Assembly (NCBI RefSeq): GCF_002288925.2
Contig: NW_022098072.1
Span: forward strand, 16,764,352 to 16,828,351
DNA: 64,000 nt
Direction of reading: 5' to 3'
Source of the DNA: Delphinapterus leucas
Lineage: Eukaryota; Chordata; Mammalia; Artiodactyla; Monodontidae
In this document: positions 1 to 12,547 of the stretch, piece by piece
How the letters are laid out: each line of letters opens with the position of its first letter
Numbering within the stretch: position 1 is the stretch's first letter
Program-made: the position numbers and the translations under genes
Notes under the pieces: model-generated
The model's database searches: none
What the model was told of the DNA's origin: nothing
What the model saw: only the letters and a program-made list of their open reading frames with translations

Positions 1-202
1 TTTAATGAGTATGAGGAAAAAAAGCTGAAGCAATGACAAAATGCTCTTAGAGCATATTAATAGGACAAAGGAACCAATTTGGGATAACATTTTAAAGAGA
101 TACTGTCCTCTGAGCTGAATTTTAAGGTGGGCGATTAGAGGGTTGGAAAGGAAGGGATGTCACAGCAGGTGCCTAAGGTGCGCTCTGGGAAAAGAGCTAC
201 CG

Positions 203-433
203 CAAGGTTTCTCAACCTCAGCATTATTGGCATTTGGGGCTGGATAATACTTTGTTGTGGAAGGTTGTCCTGTGCATTGTGGCATGTTTAACAGCATCCC
301 TGGCCTCTACGCATTGCACGTCAGTAGGACACCCCACTGACAGCCAAAAAATGCTGTGACAGACAACGTCTCCAGACATTGCTAAATATTCTCTGGGATA
401 GAAAGCAAAATTGACCCTTGTTGAGAACAACTA
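203..433 (-). mobile_element. MER20 hAT-Charlie DNA transposon remnant
   Basis: A non-autonomous hAT-Charlie transposon lies in reverse orientation. The left end reads CAAGGTTTCTCAACCTCAG and the right end TTGAGAACAACTA, which are decayed forms of the MER20 terminal inverted repeats. Internal landmarks of the family (TTGTTGTGGAAGG, GTCCTGTGCATTGTGGCATG, CATCCCTGGCCTCTAC, GTCTCCAGACATTGC) are all present in order. The flanking octamers AGCTACCG (195-202) and ACCTACAG (434-441) match at 6 of 8 positions, as expected for an old 8 bp hAT target duplication. It has no coding capacity. Family assignment is from memory of the consensus. Confidence 0.85.
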
Positions 434-441
434 ACCTACAG

Positions 442-1840
442 GAGTTTATTAAAGCACCGAATAGGGACAGGGGCTGGTTGATGGTGACTGAAAGGGAGAT
501 TGGCGCTAGACTGAAGGGTCTTATACACCAGGCTAAAGTTATGTTGAATGATTTAGGATATTTTACAGATAGTCCTAAATTTTTTATTCACATTAATTTG
601 TAGTGCTTCTCCAAATAAACCCCTGCTTAATGCAGACATTACAAACAGTTTGACACCACGTATATCAGAGATATTAATCAATTTCCAAGTGTGTCCTGGG
701 AAAGGTTACTTCTAGCTTTCAGTACATATCTGGCTGTACAATTTCTCCTCCAACTGCTGTTTAATCCTATTTTAAGAAATTTCTTAGGTGTCACCATTGA
801 CACCACTTCATTCTGTTGCCTCCAGCAAAAGAAGGGCAAAAAAAGAGCACAAAGCTGAACCAAGCAAGAACGGCACTCAATAACATTTTTAAAATAAATC
901 ATTGAATGGATGCATGCACAGGCCTATTACATAATTAAGTGAGGGAAGGGGAGAAATTAAGGAAAAGAGGGGAAAGAAAGAATGGTGGGTGAAAGGAGGG
1001 AGTCTTTCAATATAGTATTAAAAACATCTCTTGTGTAGTTAGGAAATTGGCTCTAAACAAAACTAAGCAATGACATCCTTTTGGGAAAAGATATTTTTCC
1101 AAGGGGACTATTAAAGGTATTAACCCTTGCTAGGCCATAAAAGCTCTGATATACTGCTGAAAAGTTAGTCTCCCTACTTTAGAGTCAAACATTATATTCA
1201 ATCCTTTAAAATGACTAACAACGAAAAAAGCAATGCTAAATTGAGAACTGCTAAACATGATCTTAAGGCAAAGGGCAACTTGTGCCTGAGTTTGAAAGAC
1301 CTAAAATCATACATTTGGGATCACACTAAATATTGTGTGCCTTTGAGTTGGTCCATCATTCGAGCCAGAGCTTTGAGAGTCTAACACCGTGAAGCAGCTG
1401 CCTGGTAAGGATAAAGGGATAGAAAATACAGCACAAACAAATTTCCTGCATTTTAAAGGCAGGATTGCCATGCACATCAGGGTGGAAGGGGAAGGCACTG
1501 ATGCTATAGAGACACAGCTCAAGGGAGACTTTTTGAAAGTAGGGTTGGAACAGTTTGATGTGAATGCCTCTGCTCACCTCAGGAAATGTTGCAAGAGAAA
1601 AGAGGGCAGCAAGAAGAGACACGTCTGGAGACATTTTCTCAGAAAGTTATCTGGTGTCTCCCTCAAAGAAGCCTTTTGAATCCTTTGACTCTGGTGAAAG
1701 GGTGCTATCACTTCCTGTTTTCTCAGAGAGGTAGATAAGGAAATTATGAAGTTGAGAACTGCATATAGTACAATGTGTTATATTAAATAGTTTCACAGTG
1801 GATTTGTCTAGTTACTGTGCTTCTTGGTTAATCTCTTTTC
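442..1840. other. No recognised feature
   Basis: About 1.4 kb of unremarkable, moderately AT-rich sequence with no repeat family I can name. Open frames here (for example 1389-1679 on the plus strand) have no recognisable domains, overlap similar-length frames on the opposite strand and look like chance. Confidence 0.5.
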
Positions 1841-2258
1841 CCAAATTTTTTATTGTGGTAAAATAAATATAATATTTACCATCTTAACCATTATTAATGT
1901 ACAGTTCAGTGATATTAAGTATAGTCATAATGATGTGGAACTATCAGCACTATCTATCTCCAGAACTCTTTTATCTTGTAAAAACTGAAACGCTATACCC
2001 ATTAAACAATAAATTCCCCATTCCCACCGCTCCCCAAATCCCAGGAATCCCAAATCTAATTTCTGGCTCCATAAATTTGACTAATCTAAGCACCTCATAT
2101 AAGTGGAATCATATAGTTTTTGTCTTTTTGTGACTGGATTTTTTGCACCTAGCATAACATCCTCAAGGTTTATCCATGTTTTAGTATATGTCAGAATTTC
2201 CTTCCTTTCTAAGGCTGAGTAGTATTCCATTGTACATATATACCACATTTTCCCCATC
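1841..2258 (-). mobile_element. Old L1 (L1M-type) 3' end
   Basis: Read on the minus strand this is the classic 3' region of a mammalian L1M element. On the plus strand the order is TTTATTGTGGTAAAATAAAT, ATTTACCATCTTAACCATT, TACAGTTCAGTGATATTAAG, ATCTCCAGAACTCTTTTATC, CCTCATATAAGTGGAATCAT and AGTATTCCATTGTACATATA. These are the reverse complements of the 3' UTR and end of ORF2. Divergence and small indels indicate an ancient copy. Confidence 0.8.
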
Positions 2259-2261
2259 ATT

Positions 2262-2870
2262 ACTTGTTCAAAATACTGTCTTTTCCCCCTTGAATGGTCT
2301 GTGTACTTTTGTCAAAAATCATCTGACTATATATGAGGATTTATTTCTGGCTTTGCTATGCTATTCAGTTAGTCTCTATTTCTATCTTTATGCCAGTACA
2401 CAGTGTTTTGATTACTGTAGTTTTGTAGTAAGTTTTGAAATCAGGAAGTGGGCGTCCTCCAGCTTTGTTCTTCATCTTCAAGATTATTTTGGCTATTTGA
2501 GGTCCCTTGAGATTCTATGAGTTTTAGGATGGGTTTTTCTATTTCTGCAAAACATGTCATTGGGATTTTGATATGGGTTGCGCTGAAATTGTAAATCAGT
2601 GAAGGTAGTAATATGAGGTGCACTAATTCACATTCCATCAACAGGAGATGTGTCCCCATTTATCTGTCTTTAATTTCTTTCAGCAATGTTTGGTAGTTTT
2701 CATTGTACAGGTCTTTCACATCGTTGGTTATGTTAATGCCTAAGTATGTTATTCTTTTTTAATGCTACCGTATATGAATGGAATTTTCTGTAATTTCCGT
2801 TTTCATGTTGTTCACCGTTGGTGTATAGAAGCGCAACTGATTTGTGTGTTGACTTTATATATTACATCTT
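2262..2870 (-). mobile_element. Old L1 ORF2 fragment
   Basis: This continues in the same orientation as the preceding L1 3' end but jumps upstream into the ORF2 coding part. Landmarks on the plus strand are TTGATTACTGTAGTTTTGTAG, TTATTTTGGCTATTTGAGG, CATTGGGATTTTGATATGGG and TTTCTTTCAGCAATGTTTGG, familiar from antisense L1 ORF2. It is probably part of the same insertion as 1841-2258 with an internal deletion. All reading frames are interrupted. Confidence 0.75.
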
Positions 2871-2984
2871 CTGTGAGCCTAAAGACAAACAAATAATTCT
2901 TTAGGTGCATTAGTATTGTAAATCATGTAGAAAATAAAAAGAACAGTTACAAACAATTGTCACAATAATACTAGATTTTATAAT

Positions 2985-4718
2985 TGCCCATGTATTTACC
3001 TTTATTTAGGTCTTTATTTCTTCATATGGCTTTCAGTTACTGTCTAGTGTCCTTTCATTTCACCCTGGAAGGAGGGACTCCCTTGAGCATTTCTTGCAGG
3101 GCAGTCTAGCAGTGATGAAATTCATCAATTTTGTTTATCTGGAAATGTCTTAATTTCTCCCTCTCTTTTAAAGAACGGTTTTGCCAGGTATAGAGTTCTT
3201 GTTTGTTTTTTTCTTTAAACACTCTGAATATATCAGCCCACTTCCTTCTGGCCTCCAAATTTCTGATGAGAAATCTGCTCATAATCTTACTGAGGATCCC
3301 TTGTATGCAATGAGTCACTTCTAAGTCTGATTATAATGTGTCTTATGTGGGTCTCTTTGAATTCATCTTACTTGGAGTTCATTGAACTTCTTGGGCGTTT
3401 ACATTCATATCCTTCAACAAATTTGGGAAGTCTTCAGTCATTGTTCCAATATTATCTGCCCCTTTCTCTGTCTCTTCTTCTTCTGGGACTCCCACAATGT
3501 ATATTGTTGGTCCATTTGATGGTGTTCCAAAGGTTCCTTAGGCTTCCTTCAATCCTAGTTTTTCCTGTTCCTCACACTCAATTTTTATTGTCCTATCTTC
3601 TACTTTGCTGATTTTTTCTTCTGCCTGCTCAAATCTGCATATGAATCCCTCCAGTGATTTTTCTTTTTTTCATTTCAGTTATTGTATTTTCAGCTCCAGA
3701 TTTTTTTTTGTTTCTTTTTAGGTTTTCTCTTTACTGATATTCCCATTTTATTCATACATTGTTCTCTTGACTTCCTTTCATGTCTTCCTTTAGTTCTTTG
3801 AGTATGTTTAAAACAGCTGTTATAAAAACTGTGTCTAGTAGATTTGCCATCAGATCTTCTTCAGAGATAGTTTGTTGATTTCTTTTTCCCTTTAGGTCAT
3901 ACTTTCTTGTTTCTTTGTATGCCTTGTGCTATATTTTGTTTTTGAAAAGTAGATATTTGAACTTAATGATGTTGTTAGGTCTGAAGATCAGATTCACCCT
4001 TTTCCCCAGAGTTTGCCTTTTTTTTTCACTGATTTTGGTTTTTTGATTGTTAAAAGTTGTCTCTGTGTCAAGGATAAGACTAAGGTATAAACTTAAGTTC
4101 TTCTTAGGTCTTTTCCGAGCCTGCAACTTTCCCTGGGCAAGTGCAGTCACTTACTAATTTTATCCATAGATGCTTTGTTATGGTTGGCTTTGAATGTTTG
4201 GCTTTAATCTTTAATGTTTGGCTTCCAAATGTGCAAAAAGAAGAAAATAAGTGGAGAAAAGGGTGCCAGTCCTTAAAGTCCCCCTGGAAGTTACTTCAGC
4301 CAGATGGGGAGGGGCTTGCAACAATGTGGGGATGTACAAAAAAATGGCTGCTTGCTTCTTTGTCTGCATCTCTGTGGTCAAAATACCAATTGGTGATCAA
4401 ACACAGATTCCTGATATCTGAAGGACAATGTCATTTTTTCCACACTTTGACTCCCTCAAGCTGTGTACAGGTTGACCTGGAACATGTGCACAGCTGCCTA
4501 ATATGGGGCTGGGGTGGAAGAATGGGTAGCTACTACTGTGCTAAGAGCTGAAATTGACCAAAATTAACTGCAATTTACACTATCCTTGAAAGTTGTAAAC
4601 CTTAAGTAGACCCCAGAGTTCCACAATACTTACATCAGACAGATTCTGGTGGTGCGACTGTTGTCTAGTGGGAGACAGATTCCTGGTACTTCCCACGTCA
4701 CCATCTTAGCATCATCCT
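2985..4718 (-). mobile_element. Old L1 5' portion (5' UTR/ORF1 region)
   Basis: A long minus-strand segment resembles the 5' part of old L1M elements. Plus-strand landmarks are GCATTTCTTGCAGGGCAG, TTCTGATGAGAAATCTGCTC, TATAATGTGTCTTATGTGGG, TACTTGGAGTTCATTGAAC, CTTCTGGGACTCCCACAATG and TTCTTCTGCCTGCTCAAATC. The right edge, near CCCACGTCACCATCTTAGC, looks like an L1 5' UTR start. With the fragments to its left it may be one heavily deleted L1 with its 3' end at 1841. Subfamily is not certain. Confidence 0.65.
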
Positions 4719-4719
4719 T

Positions 4720-7630
4720 GATTAATCTATTTTTATACATATTAAAATATTTTATTCTTATTTCATACAAGTATACACCACATTATACTTGATTAAATAT
4801 TGTGTCCATGACCCTGCAACAAAGTGTTTGCAAATTCACTTCTTGGCTGGAAGCATGACTCCAGCGTTTTTTGCTTTGGGGGGTTTTTTCAGTATTATTT
4901 CCACAGGAAAATCATTCATTTGAGCATGAAATACCTTAGTCAGAAACAAAACCTACGGTAATAACAAGATACTCAGCCAATTGTTACTTCATTTTATCAG
5001 GTTTTAAAATAATAAAGTGTATATTTTTAGAACCTAAAAGAAGCATGTGACCCATCTTTCCAGATTTGACCTTCTGATTTGACCCTTAGAAATTAAAGTT
5101 TGAAAGAGTTTAAAATCAAATGTGTATAATAAGTTGAATGTAGGTTGTTATCAAATAAATTATTTATTTTACCTTATGTTTGTGGATTATCAAAGTAATA
5201 CCCGATCATCATAGAAAATTTGACAACAGAAAACTATACAAGCCAGAGAAAAATCTCTCCAATTCCACCACTCTTAACATTTTGACACAGAAAAAGTCAC
5301 CTCTGATCATAGTACTAACATTTTAATGTAGTTCCTTTCACTCTTGTTCTATCGCATTTTTTTGCATTGTTGAGATATTGTTTACTTTATTCTGCTTTAA
5401 GGTTTGTTTGATACTATATGATAATAACTTCAAGTTTTTTTTAACTCTTCTGGAAAGTCGTTGTTAATGGCTAGATAGCACTCCTCAACTGATTATGCAA
5501 GGTTGAAAATAAATCAAAAAGAATTTAACTTTTAAAAATATTAATAGTAATAAAATAGCAAGCATTTGTTAAAATTATTGACTTGGATCTAAATGTACCA
5601 AAATGAAAAAATTCTGTAATATTCTCAAATGAATAAACAGTATCATATGTAAGATGATCCATTTGTGATTAAAGAATACATACATGAGCATACCTAATGC
5701 ACATACAAACATATAGGCAATGGAAAGGAAAGATACACCTCAAATGCTAAGAGCATTTACCTCATGAATGGAATAGAAACTTCTTATACAATGAAAATGT
5801 ATTACTACACTTAACTGAAAAAATTTTAAGTATTTTAAAACAAAAGTTCATGGCAAAAGCTTAAGACGATATAAAAGGTTATGAAAATAACTCATTCCCG
5901 CCACTCAAAGAATCACTACTCTTTTAACATATAAATTTCTAAATATAAGGTTTTGCACACACACTGCATGTTATTTCTTATAAAAATTGTATCACACAAA
6001 CCCTGCATTTATCACTTCTATGCTGTGTATATTTCCATATTAATCAATTTTATAGCTAAATATAATCTATTTAAATTTTCCCTCTTTATGGTTAGATTAT
6101 TTTTTTGCCTTATAAACAATGATATAGCACCATATACTTAAACCAACAACTTTGCATTTGTGTGCAATCATTCCCCTTTATGAAAGTAATCTGTCTACCA
6201 GAATTTCTCCTAAAATGGTTTACTATTACTTAGCCTACATAAGGATAACTTCTTTTTATGCTTTTTTCCTCTGGGGATCCAGTTAAATTTGATTTCATTT
6301 GTCAGTAAAATATGTTTAGCTTTTTTTTTAATCTTCTGACACATATATCCCAAATAAAAATTCTTATTCAAAGTGGCTGGAATGGAGTAATTTCCAAGGA
6401 CTCGATTTTGAAGACATCATGTTTCATACTTTGCATAGGCTATTTGAGTTTCCCTTTCTAATTATTATAAAATACCCTTAATTATAGGAAAATAGTTTAT
6501 TTCAGAATTCAAATCCATATTAATTTTAGATAATTGGTGGCCTGAAAATATTTTAGCATGATAAACACAAAGGTTAAAAGACAGCTCTTCTGAATAAGGA
6601 ATGAGAAATACCGATGGAGATTTAAAGTACAAAAACATATCCATTATCATGTATTGTGAGCTTTGCACTTTTGAGCAGATACAGCATGGATTAAATAAAC
6701 TCTAAGGTCCTTCCCGACTAACATTCTATCATTTTATGACCAATACGCTTGTCTTTCAGTGTTTTGAAAACACACATCCTGGGATATGCTTGTCCAGTTA
6801 CTTTAGAGATGGTCAGATCTTGATCTGTTTATCTGTGCGCAAAAACAATGATTCATTTATCAGGAATGACAGGAAATAAAGTTTGTGAACTAAATCATTA
6901 GGCAACATTTTCAGATCAGTAGTTTTAATCCCTTTATGCCCAAATATGTTTTTGAGTTTTGTTACAAATTTTCTGTAGAAATTTCTCCATCGTGTATTAC
7001 CATGCATTGATAAAAGAACTTAATCTCACTATAAACAATTATTCAACTGTGGCAAAGTATGGCAACTTTTAGTTCTTGGGGTTTGCAGAGCTATTTGCCT
7101 CTTTACTTTCTGACCACAAATTAATGTGATAAAATCTATTAACTAAATTATATGTACGCTAAATCTATTTAGAAGAACTCGCCTAATTTTCCAACACTTG
7201 TTTTGTCTAGTTCCTCTGTTGATTCCTGTCACTTTTCCCTGCTGTTACTGTTTTTTTGCTGGTAAATCTGCTTCCTTAGTTTATGTAAAATAACCTGGGT
7301 AATGACACTTAAGGTCCTCTGAGTTAAAATACTTGTACTTGGTGATATTTATTTGCTGCTCAGGTATAGATTTCACTTATCCTTTGTTTTATTCTGTATT
7401 CTAAATTTTGATGTTACTGGCCAAAAGGAGTGAGATTTTAAAGTGTTCTTTAATTCCATCAGGAAAAAGAAATGTGTATTACAGTATCTCCAGCACTCAC
7501 CATTATGAATCATTTTATGATGGTATTCTAAAAGCAAAGCTGTTTTATAGACATAGACGTAGTAATAAGGAATCTCACAGCATACTGCGAAGGATGTAGG
7601 AGAGAAAGGGGACAATCACTAGGCCCCTTG
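4720..7630. other. AT-rich stretch, mostly unrecognised
   Basis: Nearly 3 kb without a gene. Two parts (about 5165-5440 and 5885-6200) resemble the degraded 3' part of very old L1 elements: phrases such as AAAGTAATACCCGATCATCA, CACCACTCTTAACATTTTG and ATGATATAGCACCATATACTT fit that pattern. I cannot place them in a subfamily. The remainder has no recognisable repeat or coding signal. Confidence 0.35.
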
Positions 7631-7639
7631 CCATCTTAT

Positions 7640-8485
7640 CAACACAAGAACATACTCCAGCAAGTTTCTCCCTCTCTCCCATTACACTTTTTCTTTCTAC
7701 TTAATCATTCCTTTGCATATATAAACATTCTGTTATTCTTCCATCTTAAAAAAAATGTCTTAATCCAACTTTCCTCGTCACCACTCTCCCACTTCTCAGT
7801 CTCCCTTTGGAGTAAAATGCCTCAAAAATTGTCTGTACTCAATGTTTCCCTTTCTTTTATCCCATTCTTCCTTCCTTTGGTCTGGCTTTTGCCCTCCACC
7901 TCTGCATTAAAACTACTCCTGGTAAAACTGTCCAATGTTTTCAGTGTTGCTAACTCCTATAGTCAATCCGAGTCTTCATTTACTCAGCATTGCATCAGCA
8001 TTTGACAAATTTAATCTCTTCCTCCTCCTTTGTACATTTTCTTCCCTTGGATTCAAAAACATTTCCCTCATTGTTCCTTGCCAGTCTCTTTGCTTGTTCT
8101 ATTTTATTACCATGAATCTCTTTGTTTTGGAATGCTGCGGGGCTCAGATTATCCTCTGCACTCATTCCATTGTCTATGCCATTTATTCTCCTGGTCTTAG
8201 ATACTGTTTCTATGAGGATGACTCCCAAATTCATATATCTAGTCCAGATATGTCTCCAAATTCCAGAATCATATATCCAACCATCAACTCAACATATCTT
8301 CTTTAAAGTCTAATTGACATGTCAAACCTCCCATATCCAAAACTGAACTTCTGCTCGTCCTCCCTGAAACCTGCTTTCTCCAGCCCTCCCTACCTGAGTT
8401 TAGGGTGATGCCAACCATCAAATTCCACAGGCCAGAAGCCTTAGAGTCACCATTGTCTCCCATACTCCACGGCCAATCTGTCATA
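7640..8485 (+). mobile_element. L2 LINE fragment, reverse transcriptase region
   Basis: An ancient LINE-2 copy in sense orientation covers part of the reverse transcriptase. Nucleotide landmarks include TTGCATCAGCATTTGACAAA, GATGACTCCCAAATTCATAT, CATATCCAAAACTGAACTTC and GCCAGAAGCCTTAGAGTCAC, in the order expected for L2. Translated pieces keep the family look (see the pseudogene entry at 8190-8290). Frames are broken repeatedly, as expected for an element predating placental radiation. Confidence 0.85.
8190..8290 (+). pseudogene. Decayed L2 reverse transcriptase catalytic segment
   Basis: In the frame that passes through 7935-8306 the peptide FYEDDSQIHISSPDMSPNS can be read. It corresponds to the reverse transcriptase catalytic block of L2, whose normal core is YADD followed by SQIYISSP. 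Here the alanine position of YADD is glutamate (YEDD), while both catalytic aspartates survive by chance. Upstream, ASAFDKFNLFLLL resembles the preceding block of the palm domain. The protein is not functional: the frame breaks before and after, and there is no endonuclease domain. Confidence 0.7.
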
Positions 8486-8519
8486 GAAGTATCTTTTTTT
8501 TTGCTGTTATTCTTCTTTC

Positions 8520-10906
8520 AAAATATAGCCAGAAAACAATAGGAAAAAAAAGGTCAAAGACTAAAACTAATTTCAAAAAAAAAATGATAAAGGTGTAAAG
8601 TTTTAGACTGATCAAAAAAAAGAGAGAAAATCCAAATTACCAGCATCAGGAATGAATTGGTACATATTCTGCAGACACTAAAATAAGAAAGATATTAGGT
8701 ATGATTCTATGCCAAAATTTTAGACAATTTTTTTAAACGGGCAGATTCTTCAAAAAAAGGAAAAAAAAGACACATCTTACTAAAACTAACAAGAAAAAAA
8801 ATGGAAAAACCTATCAAAAACTTTTCCACGAAGAAATCTGCAGGCACAGTTGGCTCCACCACTGAATGCTTCTAAACATTTGAGTTAGAAAAACATCAAT
8901 TTTATACATACTCTTACAATAAGAAGAAAAGAAATAACATCTATCAACTCTTTGTTTTCTTTTTGAGGCTGGCATAACATTAAAGCCCAAATCTTTGAAG
9001 ACATCACAGAAAAGGAAATGAGCCTATCTCTCTCATAAACATAATTTCAAAAGCCCAAAATTTTAGCAGACTAAATCTAGTGATATCACTTTCAATTTTG
9101 TCTGAGTGTTCTAACTAATGCTATTAGTAAAGAAAAATAAATAGCTATAAGGATTGGAAAGGAAGAGATGAATATACCATTCTTCACAGAAGACATGATC
9201 ATGTCTATAAACAAACTAGTAGAAGTAATTTTACAAAGATACTTGATTAAAAGGTCAATATAGGGCTTCCCTGGTGGCGCAGTGGTTGAGAGTCTGCCTG
9301 CCGATGCAGGGGACACGAGTTCGTGCCCCGGTCCGCAAAGATCCCACATGCCACGGAGCGGCTGGGCCCGTGAGCCATGGCCGCTGAGCCTGCGCGTCCG
9401 GAGCCTGTGCTCCGCAACGGGAGAGGCCACAACAGTGAGAGGCCCGCATACCGCAAATAAAAGAAATAAAAAGGTCAATATAAAAAGTTTTTCTATATAC
9501 CAACAAAAATAATATATTTTATAAATATTCTTACAATAGTCTCAAAAACATCAAATATCTGGGGAAAATTTTAATGAAAATTGTGCAAGCTCTATAAAAC
9601 AAAAATTACAAAATCTTGAGAGAAATTAAAGAGGACCTAAAGAAATGCAGGCACAAATAAATGCATGTTCATGGATTGAATCACTCAATATTGTAAAGAT
9701 ACTCCTCAAATTGGTTTTTAGGTTCAATACAATTTAAACCAAAATGCAAGCAATTTTTCTATGGAAATTCACAAGCTAATTGTCCATAGAGGTGCAAGGG
9801 GCAAAGCCTAGGAGATCTCCAGGAAGAAAAACCTGAGTGACAAACTATCAGAAAAATATTAAGTGTAATTATAACAAAATAAAATTTAAGACAGTGAGGT
9901 ATTTGTGTTAATATAAACAAACGGACCAATGAACCAGAATAGAGAGCCCAGAAACAGACCCATACATAGCATCTGACTCATGGCCAAGGTGACAAAGAAT
10001 ACTGTTTGCGTCTGATTCATGACAAAGAATCATGAATATTCTCAATAAATGGTGTTGGGTCAGTTAGACCAGTTTGAAAACTGAACCTTGATCTTTACTT
10101 CACTCCCTAAGCAAATATCAATTCCAGGTAGAGCATTAAGCAAATGTGACTGTTAAAACAATACAGATATTAGAAGACGACATAGGATAATATTTTCATG
10201 ACCTTGCAGTAGGCAAAGATGTCTTAAATAGAGCATAAGAAGGCACTAACTATAATTAAATGTCTTAAAGGTTAAGAACTTCTCTATTCCAGCATTACTT
10301 ACAATGTGCAAGACATGGAAACAACTTAAGTGTCTGTCGACAGATGAATGGATAAAGAAAATGTGGTATACACATACAATGGAATATTATTCAGGCATAA
10401 AGAAGAAGGAAATTCTGCCATCTGTGACAACATAATAAACTTGGAGGGCATTATGCTGAGTGAAATAAGTCAGAGAAAGACAAATACCATATGATCTCAC
10501 TTATATATGGAATCCAAAAGATAACACTCATAGAAACAAGATAGTGTGGTGGTAGCCAGAGGCAGGGATGGGGGGGCTGGTGTGGTGGAGGGAGGATGAA
10601 TGAAGGTTATCAAAGGGTATACATTTTTACTTGTAAGGTAAGTTCTAGGGATCTAATGTACAGCATGGTGACTACAGTTAGCAGTACTGCATTATATACT
10701 TAAAGGTCGCTAGGAAGTAGATCTTTAAAGTTTTCGCTATACACACGCACAAAAAAAAATGATTACTGAAGTGATGGATGTGTTAATTAACCTGATTGCA
10801 GTAATCATTTTACAATATATATGGACACCCAATCATGTTATATACCTTCAACTTACACAATGTTACACGTCAGTTTTATCTCAATGAAGCTGGCGGGGAA
10901 AAGAGA
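8520..10906 (+). mobile_element. Old L1 ORF2-to-3' end copy, split by a SINE
   Basis: A sense-strand L1M copy. It starts with degraded ORF2 text (GGCTGGCATAACATTAAAGC, GACATCACAGAAAAGGAAA, GAAGACATGATCATGTCTAT), continues after the SINE with TTCTCAATAAATGGTGTTGG, and reaches the 3' end with ACAGATGAATGGATAAAGAA, ACAATGGAATATTATTCAGG and a terminal TCTCAATGAAGCTGG. There is a deletion near 10280-10290 where mid-ORF2 sequence jumps to the region before the 3' UTR, or two copies abut there. All frames are interrupted. Confidence 0.8.
9263..9468 (+). mobile_element. CHR-type SINE with 14 bp TSD
   Basis: A tRNA-Glu-derived SINE, about 205 bp. It begins GGGCTTCCCTGGTGGCGCAG (RNA polymerase III A box inside), has the B-box region GAGTTCGTGCCCC, and runs through GGCTGGGCCCGTGAGCC to a short A-rich tail. 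The 14 bp duplication AAAAGGTCAATATA flanks it exactly at 9249-9262 and 9469-9482, so it inserted into the older L1. Close similarity to the other short copies in this window suggests a fairly recent insertion. Confidence 0.95.
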
Positions 10907-10919
10907 ATCTAGCACAGAT

Positions 10920-12440
10920 TCTGACACTCAGGAAGTATATAATGAAAAAAAAGAACTCTAAAAATCACAGCATTAAAACACTGAAACGGCAAGCCACAGA
11001 ATAGGAGATGTCTCCAATAAATATACACAATGGACTCTGCGTTAGCTTTCTGTTCCTACCATAATAAATTACCAAAAAGCTAACAGCTTAAACAACACAA
11101 ATTTACTGTCTTACAGTTCCATAAATCAGGATTTGATGTGGCTCTTACTGGGCTAAAATCAAGGCATCAGGAAGGCTGGGTTTCCTTCCAGAGGATCTAA
11201 GGGAGGATCTATTTTCTTGCTCATTCAGGCTGTTGGCAAAATTCAGCTTCCTTTCTGACTGTCAGCTGAAAGCCATGCCCAGCTTCTTAAGGCTGACACA
11301 TTCCTTGGCTCACGGCCCCCTGCTTCCATCTTCAAAGCTGGCAGTGGTGGGTCAAGTCCTTCTCATGTCACATCTCACTGACCCTCTCTTCTGCCTTGGT
11401 CTTCCACTTTGAAGGACTTATGATTAGACTGGCCTCACCTGGATAATCCGGGCTACTCTGTCTCAAACTACTTAACCTTAATCACATCTGCAGAGTCCCT
11501 TTCGCCATGAGAGGTAACATATTCACAGGTGCCAGGGAATTGAATGGGGACACTTCTGAAGACCATTAACCTGCCTACCACAGATTCATATATAGAATAT
11601 AAAAATAACTTTTATAAATCAATACGTGTATAAAAGACAAACCAGTAAGAAAAAACGGACAAAAATTTTAAACTGGTACTTTACAAAAGAAGACATCTAA
11701 ATGACTATTAAACCAATGAAACGTCTTCAAATGTCTAGCCAACAAGGAAATGACAATCAATCACAAAGGAATTCTTCCCCACCATGCTCCAGAATAACTA
11801 TAATGTGAAATAAAGAGAGTCCCAGTATTTTTGAGGATATGTAATAATTAGAATTCCATTCTTACTGATAGACATGTAAATTGGTATAATCACTTTGGCA
11901 AACTCTGGCAGTATCCACTAAATTTGAACAAAAGCACACTCTGTGACCCTGTAATTCCACTACTAAGTATACGTGAAATCAAAAAATGCCTCTATGCATT
12001 CATTGGAAGAAGTACAAAAACGTTCATAAGAAGCACTATTTATAGTAGTCAAGAAGTGGCAACTAATCAAATGTTTATCAAGTGGAGAATGGATAAAGTG
12101 TAGCATCATCATCTAATAGAATACCAGCCAGTAATAAGAATGTAGGAACTGCAAATACAATTCACAAACATAATATTAAATGAAGTATACCAGATACAGA
12201 GAGTACATAATTTATGATTTTTTTTTTTTTAACCATAAAGCTAATCTTTGGTGTTACAAGTCAGCATAGAGATTTTCCTTGGTGGGAAGTAGTGACTGGG
12301 AGATGATAGGAGGGAAGGATTATGGGTATTAGTAAGTTTCTTCATCTGAATGTCTATTAAATTGGTGAGCCTACTTTGTGAAAATTCAGTAATTTGTGCT
12401 CTCATGATTTGTGCATTTTCTGTACTTGTTATACATCAGA
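10920..12440 (+). mobile_element. Very old L1 (L1ME-like), split by an LTR
   Basis: Two blocks of the same degraded L1 flank the MaLR LTR at 11038-11582. The left block has GGCAAGCCACAGAATAGGAG. The right block has TTTACAAAAGAAGACATCTA, ATGTAAATTGGTATAATCAC, CTGTGACCCTGTAATTCCAC and GAATGGATAAAGTGTAGC, in sense order towards the 3' end. Divergence is high and no frame is open for long. The LTR therefore inserted into this L1. Confidence 0.65.
11038..11582 (-). mobile_element. ERVL-MaLR solo LTR (MLT1-like)
   Basis: A solitary LTR on the minus strand. On the plus strand it runs from TGCGTTAGCTTTCTGTTCC to GACCATTAACCTGCCTACCACA, keeping TG...CA ends. Internal landmarks are ACAACACAAATTTACTGTC, GGGCTAAAATCAAGGCATC, CCTTGGCTCACGGCC and CATCTTCAAAGCTGGCAG. 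The 5 bp flanks are GACTC (11033-11037) and GATTC (11583-11587), a one-mismatch target duplication. No internal retroviral genes remain. Confidence 0.8.
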
Positions 12441-12547
12441 AAACTTATTTCTTTGCCTAAATTCTGCAATGGCTCCCAATTTTTCAACAGTAAAGCCCAA
12501 AATCCTTATAGTGGATATATGCCCTACATACCCTGGCTCTCCATTAT

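Noticed and set aside
1389..1679. 96-residue frame on the plus strand
   Set aside because: A 92-residue frame overlaps on the other strand, no domain or start context is recognisable, and nothing suggests exon structure.
9263..9468. tRNA-like sequence at SINE heads as a tRNA gene
   Set aside because: The A and B boxes belong to a tRNA-derived SINE. No cloverleaf with intact arms is followed by a terminator, and the same head occurs at many loci with target duplications.
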